Shown here one piece after another: positions 7,078 to 12,684 of a stretch of DNA of 12,684 nt. Each line of letters opens with the position of its first letter. The first letter of the stretch is position 1. The position numbers and the translations under genes were made by a program. Location: NCBI RefSeq assembly GCF_000297435.1, contig NZ_CAIP01000032.1:1-12684 (forward strand), read 5' to 3'. Origin of the DNA: Microcystis sp. T1-4 (GTDB taxonomy: Bacteria > Cyanobacteriota > Cyanobacteriia > Cyanobacteriales > Microcystaceae). The notes below the pieces were generated by a model. That model ran no database searches. It was given only the letters and a program-made list of their open reading frames with translations, and was not told the DNA's origin.

Positions 7078-8067
7078 ATGAGCAAAAACGAGACTACCGA
7101 GAAAAAGATTTTTCTCCTAGATTTTGAGAAACCCCTCTACGAATTAGAATCTCGCATCGAACAGATTAAAGAATTAGCCCAAGAAAATGGCGTGGATGTC
7201 TCGGAACAAATTGGTCAACTAGACGAACGAGCTAATCAATTACGTCGTGAAATTTTTAGCAATCTTACCCCTTCCCAAAGGCTACAATTAGCCCGTCATC
7301 CCCGGCGCCCCAGTACCCTAGACTATATTCAAGCCATCACCGATGAATGGTTCGAGTTACACGGTGATCGCTGTGGTTACGACGATCCTGCCCTTGTGGG
7401 TGGTGTTGCCCGTCTTAACGGTCGTCCCGTGGTGATTATCGGACATCAAAAAGGCCGGGATACTAAGGATAATGTGGCTAGAAATTTCGGCATGGCTGCC
7501 CCCGGTGGTTATCGTAAAGCCATGCGTTTAATGGAACACGCCCATCAGTTTAATCAGCCAATTTTAACCTTTATTGACACCCCCGGCGCCTGGGCGGGGG
7601 TGGAAGCGGAAAAATTAGGTCAAGGAGAAGCGATCGCCTATAATCTTCGGGAAATGTTCCGTTTAGATGTGCCGATCATTTGTACTGTTATTGGCGAAGG
7701 TGGTTCCGGCGGTGCTTTGGGTATTGGTGTTGGCGATCGCCTATTAATGTTAGAGCATTCTGTCTATACCGTGGCGACTCCCGAAGCTTGTGCCGCCATT
7801 CTCTGGAAAGATGCCAAAAAATCCGATAAAGCGGCAGTTGCCCTCAAAATTACCTCAAAAGATTTAAAAGAGTTAAATATTATCGATCAGATCGTTCCTG
7901 AACCCTCCAGAGGAGCCCATGCTGATCCGATTAAAGCGGCAGCCAATTTAAAAGCCGCTATTAGTGACAATTTAGAGACTTTATCTTTGTTAACACCCCA
8001 ACAACGGCGCGAATCTCGTTATCAAAAATTCCGCAATTTAGGCGTATTTTTAGAGGCTACAGCTTAA
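7078..8067 (+). CDS. accA: Acetyl-CoA carboxylase, carboxyltransferase subunit alpha
   Basis: AccA pairs with AccD to move the carboxyl group from carboxybiotin (on AccB) to acetyl-CoA, the first committed step of fatty acid synthesis. At 329 aa it is close to E. coli AccA (319 aa). An N-terminal helical region (LLDFEKPLYELESRIEQI, 13-30) is followed by the HPRRP motif (74-78). The crotonase-like core contains IGHQKGRDTK (121-130), the substrate/oxyanion stretch IGEGGSGGALG (205-215) and VATPEACAAILWKD (232-245). Nothing is missing. The ATG start gives the standard N-terminus. It is divergent from speE across a 174-nt spacer. Two HIP1 octamers lie in the gene. No accD or other acc gene is nearby, which fits the dispersed acc genes of cyanobacteria. 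Confidence 0.96.
   Translation: MSKNETTEKKIFLLDFEKPLYELESRIEQIKELAQENGVDVSEQIGQLDERANQLRREIFSNLTPSQRLQLARHPRRPSTLDYIQAITDEWFELHGDRCGYDDPALVGGVARLNGRPVVIIGHQKGRDTKDNVARNFGMAAPGGYRKAMRLMEHAHQFNQPILTFIDTPGAWAGVEAEKLGQGEAIAYNLREMFRLDVPIICTVIGEGGSGGALGIGVGDRLLMLEHSVYTVATPEACAAILWKDAKKSDKAAVALKITSKDLKELNIIDQIVPEPSRGAHADPIKAAANLKAAISDNLETLSLLTPQQRRESRYQKFRNLGVFLEATA
7630..7637. repeat. HIP1 octamer (site 2, in accA)
   Basis: Exact GCGATCGC inside accA, in the EAIAYN region of the protein. Confidence 0.9.
7733..7740. repeat. HIP1 octamer (site 3, in accA)
   Basis: Exact GCGATCGC inside accA, spanning the codons for GDR just after the glycine-rich loop. Confidence 0.9.
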
Positions 8068-8069
8068 TC

Positions 8070-8118
8070 AGTGATCGGTGAGCAGTTATCAGATGTGAGT
8101 TTTCAGTGATTAGTTTGT
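8070..8118. repeat. Degenerate heptamer array (AGTGATC family)
   Basis: Immediately after the accA stop, seven consecutive 7-bp units can be read in one register: AGTGATC, GGTGAGC, AGTTATC, AGATGTG, AGTTTTC, AGTGATT, AGTTTGT. The third unit equals the complement of the CTGATAA repeat beside speE, so both arrays belong to the same family. Divergence between the units suggests an old array. It marks the junction between accA and the toxin-antitoxin pair. Confidence 0.6.
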
Positions 8119-8170
8119 TTTGTAGATTTGGAAGATTTCAGCTTCAGTTTAAGGGTTGCACCGACAAAGC

Positions 8171-8176
8171 TATAAT
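8171..8176 (+). promoter_or_regulatory. Possible -10 box of the mntA-hepT operon
   Basis: A perfect TATAAT lies 28 nt before the ATG at 8205. Initiation about 7 nt downstream of it, near 8183, would leave the upstream ATG at 8181 outside the mRNA and so favours 8205 as the true start of mntA. No matching -35 is seen at normal spacing, so this is tentative. Confidence 0.35.
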
Positions 8177-8204
8177 ATTGATGGCAGGTTCAAAGACACA
8201 CCAA

Positions 8205-8495
8205 ATGAAACGGGACGAGGTGCTGGCAATTCTAGAGGCACACCGAGAACAGTTACAAAAACTAGGGGTGAAATCTTTGTCTTTATTTGGTTCAGTGGCC
8301 AGGGATGAAGCTGATGCCGATAGTGATGTAGATTTGTTAGTAGAATTCGATCGACAAGGTGGTTTTTTTCAACTTCTGCAAGTACAGTATTATTTAGAAG
8401 ATATTCTGGGATGCTCTGTGGATTTAGGAACTCAGGATGCCTTAAGAGAACATTTACGGGAACCTGTGCTTGAGGATCTGATCAATGCCTTCTAG
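8205..8495 (+). CDS. mntA: MntA-type minimal nucleotidyltransferase antitoxin
   Basis: This is the antitoxin of a HEPN/MNT module. In characterised pairs MntA adds AMP residues to a tyrosine of HepT and so silences it. The 96-aa protein carries the nucleotidyltransferase signature GSVARDEADADSDVD: G29-S30, ten residues, then D41-x-D43. A third candidate metal ligand is D73 in SVDLGT. I chose ATG 8205 (MKRDEVLAIL) because family members usually begin just there and a TATAAT lies upstream. In-frame alternatives are ATG 8181 (8 residues longer) and a GTG at 8106 inside the heptamer repeats, whose extra residues look non-coding. No clear Shine-Dalgarno precedes any of them. The stop overlaps the start of hepT by 11 nt, showing co-translation. 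The pair sits alone between accA and the ribosomal protein operon, as expected for a mobile module. Confidence 0.88.
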   Translation: MKRDEVLAILEAHREQLQKLGVKSLSLFGSVARDEADADSDVDLLVEFDRQGGFFQLLQVQYYLEDILGCSVDLGTQDALREHLREPVLEDLINAF

Positions 8496-8838
8496 AGATT
8501 GGCGACTTCGCCTTCAAGACATTTTAGAATCTATCAGTGAAATTGAACAGCGAACAAAGGCAATGACGTTTGAGGAATTTGCCAAGAATCAAACAAATAT
8601 CAAAGCGGTTCTCTATGATTTTATTATTATCGGAGAAGCAACTAGAAATGTACCGAAGGAAATTCAGTCTCGCTATCCTCTTATTCCTTGGCGTTTAATG
8701 GCAGGAATGAGAAATGTTGCAACTCACGAATATTTTCAAGTTAATTTAAGTAGAATTTGGGCAACAATTCGAGAAGATTTGCCGACCTTAGTACCACAAC
8801 TACAAGAAGTATTGTCAAGGGAAAAAAAAACAGAATAG
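8485..8838 (+). CDS. hepT: HepT-type HEPN-domain ribonuclease toxin (DUF86)
   Basis: This 117-aa alpha-helical HEPN protein is the toxin partner of MntA; HEPN toxins of this family cut RNA as dimers. The catalytic motif R-x4-H-x-Y is intact as RNVATHEY (R76, H81, Y83). The tyrosine is the residue AMPylated by the partner in studied homologues. The preceding IPWRLMAGM (67-75) and the earlier FIIIGEATRNVP (46-57) are typical of this family. The ATG at 8485 has GAGG (8472-8475) nine nt upstream, inside the end of mntA. The frame runs through an A-rich stretch (KKTE end). With all catalytic residues present the toxin is predicted to be active. The downstream neighbour rpmA is convergent. Confidence 0.9.
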   Translation: MPSRDWRLRLQDILESISEIEQRTKAMTFEEFAKNQTNIKAVLYDFIIIGEATRNVPKEIQSRYPLIPWRLMAGMRNVATHEYFQVNLSRIWATIREDLPTLVPQLQEVLSREKKTE

Positions 8839-9049
8839 TTGCGGGGCATTTGTCATATTTATCGGGCAATTTAGCCTACTTTTGTGGTTTCTTTTTCGCT
8901 GGATTGGGAGGGTTTTAGTTTGCCCTTGAGGTTTGAAGCTGCACCAAGAGTAGCGGGGGTGAGGAGTGCTTGAGTCCTACGCCCCCACAGAACAACTAAT
9001 ATGTAGTAATGTCGGGGCGCAATTGACACCATGATGTCGAGAGAGTCGA
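8839..9049. other. Non-coding gap between hepT and rpmA (convergent)
   Basis: I find no credible gene in these 211 nt. The main structure is the hairpin at 8955-8986. The remainder is unremarkable, and no T-rich intrinsic terminator was found for either hepT or rpmA. Confidence 0.6.
8955..8986. repeat. Strong GC-rich hairpin between convergent genes
   Basis: GGGGGTGAGGA (8955-8965) pairs with TCCTACGCCCCC (8975-8986): five G-C pairs, one G-U, one G-C, a single bulged A (8979), then four more pairs, with a 9-nt loop. It lies 116 nt after the hepT stop and 63 nt after the rpmA stop on the other strand. It could stop or stabilise both transcripts. It lacks a following T-run in either direction, so it is not a classical intrinsic terminator and might instead be a remnant of a foldback repeat. 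Confidence 0.55.
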
Positions 9050-9319
9050 TTAACTGGCGCTAACTTCAGCAGGATAAACGCTAACTTGACGGCGACTTTT
9101 ATCCTTGTATTCAAATTTGACCACACCATCAATTAAAGCGAATAAAGTATCATCGCCACCACGACCGACATTTTTACCCGGGTGAACTTTAGTACCCCGT
9201 TGACGGATGAGAATATTTCCCGCTTTTACCACTTGACCACCGTAGCGCTTAACGCCTAGGCGTTGGGAACGAGAATCGCGTCCGTTGCGGGTACTACCCG
9301 TACCTTTCTTATGAGCCAT
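9050..9319 (-). CDS. rpmA: 50S ribosomal protein L27
   Basis: L27 (89 aa) is a component of the large subunit whose N-terminal tail reaches the peptidyl transferase centre and helps place tRNA ends. The start MAHKKGTGSTRNGRDSRSQ and the core GGQVVKAGNILIRQRGT (27-43) are the classic family sequence. The tail begins directly after Met, without the cleaved N-terminal extension known in Firmicutes such as Staphylococcus. GGAG lies 7 nt upstream of the ATG (GGAGAGAAATT-ATG). It follows rplU with a 34-nt gap and is co-transcribed with it. The obgE gene, which often follows rpmA in other bacteria, is absent here. Confidence 0.97.
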   Translation of the reverse strand: MAHKKGTGSTRNGRDSRSQRLGVKRYGGQVVKAGNILIRQRGTKVHPGKNVGRGGDDTLFALIDGVVKFEYKDKSRRQVSVYPAEVSAS

Positions 9320-9353
9320 AATTTCTCTCCAAATGCTTTTTTGATTCTAAAAG

Positions 9354-9743
9354 TTATTCTTCTTCATCGCTACTATCTTCCACAACTTCAGCGACGGAGG
9401 TAGCAGCAGTGGCGACTAGGGTTTTACCGTTATAATTGATTGAATCAATCATAAAACGGGTAATTTCTTGACGATGACCGCGTTTTTTACGGGTTTTCTT
9501 TTTCGGGCGCATTTTATAGACAATAACTTTTTTGCCCCGACGATGTTGTATGACAGTGCCTTCGACGGTGGCCCCTTCGATAAAGGGCTGACCGATGCTA
9601 ATATCATCCTCATCATGGATTAACAGCACTTTGTCGATGGTATGGGTACTTTGTTCATCGACGGGAAGAAGTTCGATATCGTAATAGCGACCTGGTTCCA
9701 CCCGAATCTGTTTGCCACCGGTCTCAATAATCGCGTAACTCAT
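9354..9743 (-). CDS. rplU: 50S ribosomal protein L21
   Basis: L21 (129 aa) binds 23S rRNA in the large subunit. The N-terminus MSYAIIETGGKQ (1-12) and the basic signature KMRPKKKTRKKRGHRQ (77-92) followed by ITRFMI identify it. It is longer than E. coli L21 (103 aa) because of a C-terminal tail after residue 110 ending in the acidic run EDSSDEEE, the kind of extension seen in cyanobacterial L21. It heads the rplU-rpmA operon and is divergent from murQ. The leader upstream of the ATG is long and structured (see the separate entry). No strong Shine-Dalgarno is visible before the ATG. Confidence 0.97.
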   Translation of the reverse strand: MSYAIIETGGKQIRVEPGRYYDIELLPVDEQSTHTIDKVLLIHDEDDISIGQPFIEGATVEGTVIQHRRGKKVIVYKMRPKKKTRKKRGHRQEITRFMIDSINYNGKTLVATAATSVAEVVEDSSDEEE

Positions 9744-9938
9744 AAATTTTCTGCGCTCGTTTTGCCGTACAGGTAGCCGAAAAAAATTCCAGCTTTTGTG
9801 CTAATGTCTTCACCTGATCCGAGCAGGAATTGACACAATTTACTATCATCTAATATTCGGGGGGCAATTGTCAAGCTTTTAGCCCACCGATTCGCTATAT
9901 ACTAAAAATAATCTTACAAAAAGCTCAATTAAACCGTT
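9744..9938. promoter_or_regulatory. Divergent regulatory region between rplU and murQ
   Basis: On the minus strand TTGACA (9874-9869) followed after 18 nt by GATGAT (9850-9845) is a plausible promoter for rplU-rpmA and would give a leader of about 95 nt. On the plus strand TTGACA (9830-9835) and TAATAT (9851-9856), 15 nt apart, or the TATACT at 9898-9903 without a good -35, could serve murQ. The two candidate promoters overlap, so the genes may compete. All assignments are from motif reading only. Confidence 0.4.
9780..9841 (-). promoter_or_regulatory. Possible structured leader of the rplU-rpmA mRNA
   Basis: Read on the minus strand, AATTCC (9831-9826) can pair with GGAATT (9790-9785), which is followed directly by a T-run down to 9780, resembling a weak attenuator. 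A competing short stem CCTG (9827-9824) with CAGG (9816-9813) uses two of the same bases, so both cannot form fully together. Leaders that control L21 operons are known in Firmicutes; this one is only a suggestion. Confidence 0.25.
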
Positions 9939-10859
9939 ATGGAACAGTGGGAAAGCAGAGGACACCTGTTAACCGAACAAATTAACCCAAACAGCCTAAA
10001 TTTAGACCAATTAAACCCGCTCGAATTGGTGGATCTGTTCAATCGCGAGGATGCCCAAACCCTAAAAGCGATCGCCATGGCCCGGCAAGAATTGGCCCTG
10101 GCAATCTCCCTGACCGGTCAAGCTCTGGCTAAAGGTGGCAGACTCTTTTACATTGGAGCAGGAACCAGTGGCCGGCTGGGGGTTTTGGACGCGGCCGAAT
10201 GTCCTCCCACCTTCTGCACTCCCCCGGAATTGGTACAGGGAATTATTGCTGGTGGAGCGGCGGCGCTGGTGCGTAGTTCCGAAGATTTGGAGGATAAAGC
10301 GGAAGATGGGGCGGCCGTGATTGCCCAGCGAGAAATTCACGAATTAGACGTGGTAGTGGGGATTACCGCCGGGGGTACTACCCCCTACGTTCACGGGGCT
10401 TTACAGGCGGCAAAACAGCGAGGTGCGACGACGATTGCCATTAGTTGTGTCCCCGCCGAACAGGTGGAAATCGCGGTGGATGTGGATATCCGCTTATTGA
10501 CCGGACCAGAACTTCTGGCCGGCTCCACCCGTCTGAAAGCGGGAACGGTGACGAAAATGGCTTTAAATATCCTTTCCACAGGGACAATGGTAATGTTAGG
10601 CAAGGTGTACGGCAACCAGATGGTCGATGTGGCTGTTACTAATCATAAACTCCATGACCGCGCCCTGCGGATTATCTGTAACCTTAGCGATATTAGTCGT
10701 GAGGAAGCGGCTATTTTGCTGGAAAAAAGTGGCCGCCGGGTTAAACTGGCTTTGTTAATGCAGAAAACGGGACTTTCGGCGGCGGCAGGACAAGAATTGT
10801 TACAAAAGCATCGAGGGCAATTACGGGCTGCCCTGCAAGCTTATAATCAAATTGATTGA
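9939..10859 (+). CDS. murQ: N-acetylmuramic acid 6-phosphate etherase
   Basis: MurQ splits the lactyl ether of N-acetylmuramic acid 6-phosphate, giving N-acetylglucosamine 6-phosphate and D-lactate in cell-wall sugar recycling. The 306-aa protein has a SIS domain with the sugar-phosphate loop YIGAGTSGRLGVLDAAECPPTF (71-92, E87 matching a known catalytic glutamate) and a second glutamate at E115 in RSSED. The block GSTRLKAGTVTKMALNILSTG (195-215) and KVYGNQMVDV (222-231) are family signatures. A UBA-like helical tail SREEAA...LLQKHRGQLRAAL closes the protein. One oddity is AGGTTPY (144-150) where E. coli has ASGRTPY. No Shine-Dalgarno is clear before the ATG. The gene is followed after 27 nt by the protease gene, so the two may be co-transcribed. 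No anmK or mur transporter is nearby. Confidence 0.95.
   Translation: MEQWESRGHLLTEQINPNSLNLDQLNPLELVDLFNREDAQTLKAIAMARQELALAISLTGQALAKGGRLFYIGAGTSGRLGVLDAAECPPTFCTPPELVQGIIAGGAAALVRSSEDLEDKAEDGAAVIAQREIHELDVVVGITAGGTTPYVHGALQAAKQRGATTIAISCVPAEQVEIAVDVDIRLLTGPELLAGSTRLKAGTVTKMALNILSTGTMVMLGKVYGNQMVDVAVTNHKLHDRALRIICNLSDISREEAAILLEKSGRRVKLALLMQKTGLSAAAGQELLQKHRGQLRAALQAYNQID
10068..10075. repeat. HIP1 octamer (site 4, in murQ)
   Basis: Exact GCGATCGC near the 5' end of murQ, spanning the codons for AIA. Confidence 0.9.
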
Positions 10860-10886
10860 TAAAAACCTATTGATTTTGACTTTCCT

Positions 10887-12377
10887 ATGGTTAATATTTC
10901 TTCGGAAATTGCTGCGGTCGCTGTTATTTTCCTCTTCGCTGGTGCTATCTTGACTTGGAGTTTTTATCGAGCTAAACCCTACGGCCAACTGGGAATTTTA
11001 CCTTGGTTACAATCCTTGGTACTAATCGCTCCTTGGTTAATTTTTTTCGGGCTATTTGCGGCGGGAATTTATCTCAATCTAGCGGTAATTCTCTTTTTAC
11101 TGGTTGCTTCCACCATTATCTATATTTATTTGGGCAACCGTTTACGCTTACTCAAAACCAATCAGATAATTGAACCGAAAGTTAACCAGGCAGTTAGCCA
11201 GTCCGTTACTCCTCTAGAAATCCAGGCAGCGGTGACAGCAATTGTGCCGGATGTGATGCCAATTCCCGAAGAGGATTTAAAAGTTATTCAGAGTATTTTT
11301 GGGATAGATACTTTTTTTGCCACCGAAACTATCTCTTTTCAGGAAGGGGCAATTTTTAAAGGCAATTTACGGGGAGAACCAGATCTAGTTCACTCGCGCT
11401 TAACCCAGAAATTAAGTAATAATTTTGGCGATAAATATCGTTTATTTCTGGTGGAAGGAACCGAGGAAAAACCAGTGGTAATTATCCTTCCCAAAACTAA
11501 CGATCCTAGTCCTGCCACTCTTGCTCAAAAAAATCTCTCTTTAGTTTTGTTAGTAGCCACCATTGTCACCAGCTTAGAAGCGGCTGGAATTCTATTAGGT
11601 TTTGATTTGTTTGGTAATTGGCAGAGATATCGAGAAGCAATTCCCCTGAGTTTGGGTTTATGGTCGGTATTAATTGCCCACGAAATCGGTCATCTAATTA
11701 TCGCTAAACGCCATAATGTTCGTCTCAGTTTACCCTATTTTCTTCCCACTTGGCAGATTGGTTCTTTTGGGGCGATTACTCGTTTTGAATCTTTATTACC
11801 TAACCGCAGTGTCCTATTTGATATAGCTTTCGCTGGTCCTGCTTTGGGAGGTTTGGTTTCTTTAATCTTGTTAATCGTTGGACTGACTTTATCTAATTCG
11901 GCCAGCCTTTTTCAAATCCCTAGTAACTTTTTCCAAAGTTCAATTTTAGTGGGTTCTTTAGCGCGGATAGTTTTGGGCGACGAGTTACGAAATGCTGTTA
12001 TCTCCGTGCATCCTTTAACTGTTATCGGTTGGTTAGGATTGGTGATTACCGCCCTTAATTTACTGCCCGCCGGACAGTTAGATGGTGGTAGAATTGTTCA
12101 GGCTATTTATGGTCGCAAAATTGCCCGCCGCACCACTGTGGCAACTTTGGTCATTTTGGGCATTATTTCCTTAGTTAATCCCAGTAATCCGATTCCTCTC
12201 TATTGGACAATTTTAGTCGCTTTTTTACAAAGAGAGTTGGAAAGACCGAGTTTAAACGAGTTAACCGAACCCGATGACACCCGCGCCGGTTGGGGTTTAT
12301 TACTACTCTTTTTAATGTTGGCGACTCTGATTCCTTTAAGCCCTAGTTTAGCGGGACGGTTAGGCATCGGTGGCTAA
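10887..12377 (+). CDS. Site-2 protease family membrane metalloprotease (M50, EGY1-like)
   Basis: This is a zinc intramembrane protease of peptidase family M50. The 496-aa protein starts with hydrophobic membrane segments (about 8-25, 44-82). A soluble region with the GNLR motif (159-162) follows, a mark of the plant chloroplast EGY proteases and their cyanobacterial relatives. The catalytic HEIGH (265-269) lies in a membrane helix begun at LGLWSVLIA. The third zinc ligand motif NLLPAGQLDGG (391-401, D399) is also in a hydrophobic helix. Further helices are at about 218-238, 310-335, 375-392, 415-430 and 468-486. All catalytic residues are present. In the family such enzymes cut membrane-bound regulators or act in thylakoid development; the substrate here is unknown. 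It starts 27 nt after murQ. No signal peptide cleavage site is evident; the first helix probably serves as an anchor. Confidence 0.92.
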   Translation: MVNISSEIAAVAVIFLFAGAILTWSFYRAKPYGQLGILPWLQSLVLIAPWLIFFGLFAAGIYLNLAVILFLLVASTIIYIYLGNRLRLLKTNQIIEPKVNQAVSQSVTPLEIQAAVTAIVPDVMPIPEEDLKVIQSIFGIDTFFATETISFQEGAIFKGNLRGEPDLVHSRLTQKLSNNFGDKYRLFLVEGTEEKPVVIILPKTNDPSPATLAQKNLSLVLLVATIVTSLEAAGILLGFDLFGNWQRYREAIPLSLGLWSVLIAHEIGHLIIAKRHNVRLSLPYFLPTWQIGSFGAITRFESLLPNRSVLFDIAFAGPALGGLVSLILLIVGLTLSNSASLFQIPSNFFQSSILVGSLARIVLGDELRNAVISVHPLTVIGWLGLVITALNLLPAGQLDGGRIVQAIYGRKIARRTTVATLVILGIISLVNPSNPIPLYWTILVAFLQRELERPSLNELTEPDDTRAGWGLLLLFLMLATLIPLSPSLAGRLGIGG

Positions 12378-12422
12378 ATACTTCCCCGAAATTCTTGCCA
12401 TTGATTGCCGTCAAAAAAAAGC

Positions 12423-12463
12423 TTGACAAAAACTCAAGTCTTGACTTATAATTTTCTTATAAT
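12423..12463 (+). promoter_or_regulatory. Strong promoter with two tandem -10 boxes
   Basis: TTGACA (12423-12428) is followed after 18 nt by TATAAT (12447-12452), a near-consensus sigma-70 promoter. The 8-mer CTTATAAT is repeated 11 nt later (12445-12452 and 12456-12463), giving a second perfect -10 that lacks a -35 at normal distance. A perfect palindrome AAGTC-TT-GACTT (12436-12447) sits in the spacer and could be an operator. The promoter leads to the partial gene at 12558 with a leader of about 90-100 nt. Confidence 0.7.
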
Positions 12464-12557
12464 GGGAATCCGTGTGCGCCTATAGACCCCTGATTTTTCC
12501 GTAAAATATAGCCTCCAGCATTTACCCCTGAAGATTTGACTTTTGGAGTTGCTTAAA

Positions 12558-12684
12558 ATGTCTAACGAAACTGTCACTTATTCCCTAGAAGCTGTCCTGA
12601 CAAGGATTGAGGGGAAAATCGACTCTCTGGAAAAACGCCTTGACGAGAAAATCGACTCTCTGGAAAAACGTATTGATGAGAAAA
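12558..12684 (+). CDS. Partial gene: 5' end of a repeat-rich coiled-coil protein (unknown function)
   Basis: The open frame begins at ATG 12558, with GGAG (12545-12548) nine nt upstream, and is still open at the right edge after 42 codons. The protein starts MSNETVTYSLEAVLTRIE and then enters an 11-residue repeat: GKIDSLEKRLD, EKIDSLEKRID, EK. Hydrophobic residues spaced for an 11-residue (hendecad) pattern and the charged E/K faces predict a long coiled coil. The first 42 residues show no signal peptide or membrane segment. It is driven by the strong promoter at 12423-12463. The length and the remaining domains cannot be seen. I do not recognise a function. Confidence 0.8.
   Translation, partial: MSNETVTYSLEAVLTRIEGKIDSLEKRLDEKIDSLEKRIDEK
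12612..12684 (+). repeat. 33-bp in-frame tandem repeat within the partial gene
   Basis: Unit 1 is 12612-12644, unit 2 is 12645-12677, and unit 3 is cut by the window edge after 7 bases. Units 1 and 2 match at 29 of 33 bases, with two of the four differences silent. Because the unit is a multiple of three, gain or loss of copies keeps the frame and lengthens or shortens the coiled coil. Confidence 0.85.

Noticed and set aside
10062..10642. Four short frames on both strands within murQ
   Set aside because: They are shadows of a well-conserved murQ frame, with no ribosome binding sites and no recognisable protein.
1..12684. tRNA, rRNA and riboswitch genes
   Set aside because: No cloverleaf, rRNA core or known riboswitch pattern was recognised by eye in the intergenic regions; a covariance-model scan was not possible here.

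Overview
The window looks like a piece of a cyanobacterial chromosome, most likely Microcystis or a close relative. The support is: four copies of the cyanobacterial HIP1 octamer GCGATCGC, heptameric short tandem repeats between genes, a small foldback element, an EGY1-type site-2 protease and a plant-ACL5-like aminopropyltransferase. The genus is an inference from sequence style and was not tested by a search.

Layout from left to right. A (+) group carries sbcC (DNA-end processing ATPase) and, 19 nt later, moaD (sulfur carrier for molybdopterin). A ~213-bp MITE-like element sits exactly on the moaD stop codon and separates moaD from recJ (5'-3' single-strand exonuclease, + strand). Convergent to recJ lies a spermidine/thermospermine synthase-type gene (- strand). 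Its last five codons and stop are made of a 7-bp tandem repeat that fills the recJ/speE gap. A shared promoter region then leads divergently to accA (acetyl-CoA carboxylase alpha, + strand). Behind accA come degenerate heptamer repeats and a complete mntA-hepT (MNT/HEPN) toxin-antitoxin pair. Next is a 211-bp non-coding gap with a strong hairpin. The rplU-rpmA ribosomal protein operon (L21, L27) runs on the - strand. A divergent regulatory region leads to murQ (N-acetylmuramic acid 6-phosphate etherase) and a membrane site-2 protease on the + strand. The window ends inside a new (+) gene with a strong promoter, whose start encodes an 11-residue coiled-coil motif from an in-frame 33-bp tandem repeat.

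Most genes are housekeeping genes and do not form one pathway. sbcC and recJ are both DNA repair nucleases/ATPases close together. murQ and the protease may be co-transcribed (27-nt gap) without an obvious functional link. The accessory content consists of the foldback element, three heptamer-repeat arrays, the toxin-antitoxin pair and the repeat-encoded coiled-coil gene. I see no large undescribed multi-gene system. The least ordinary signals are repeats and mobile DNA that have become parts of gene ends (moaD, speE) and the tandem-repeat gene cut by the right edge.
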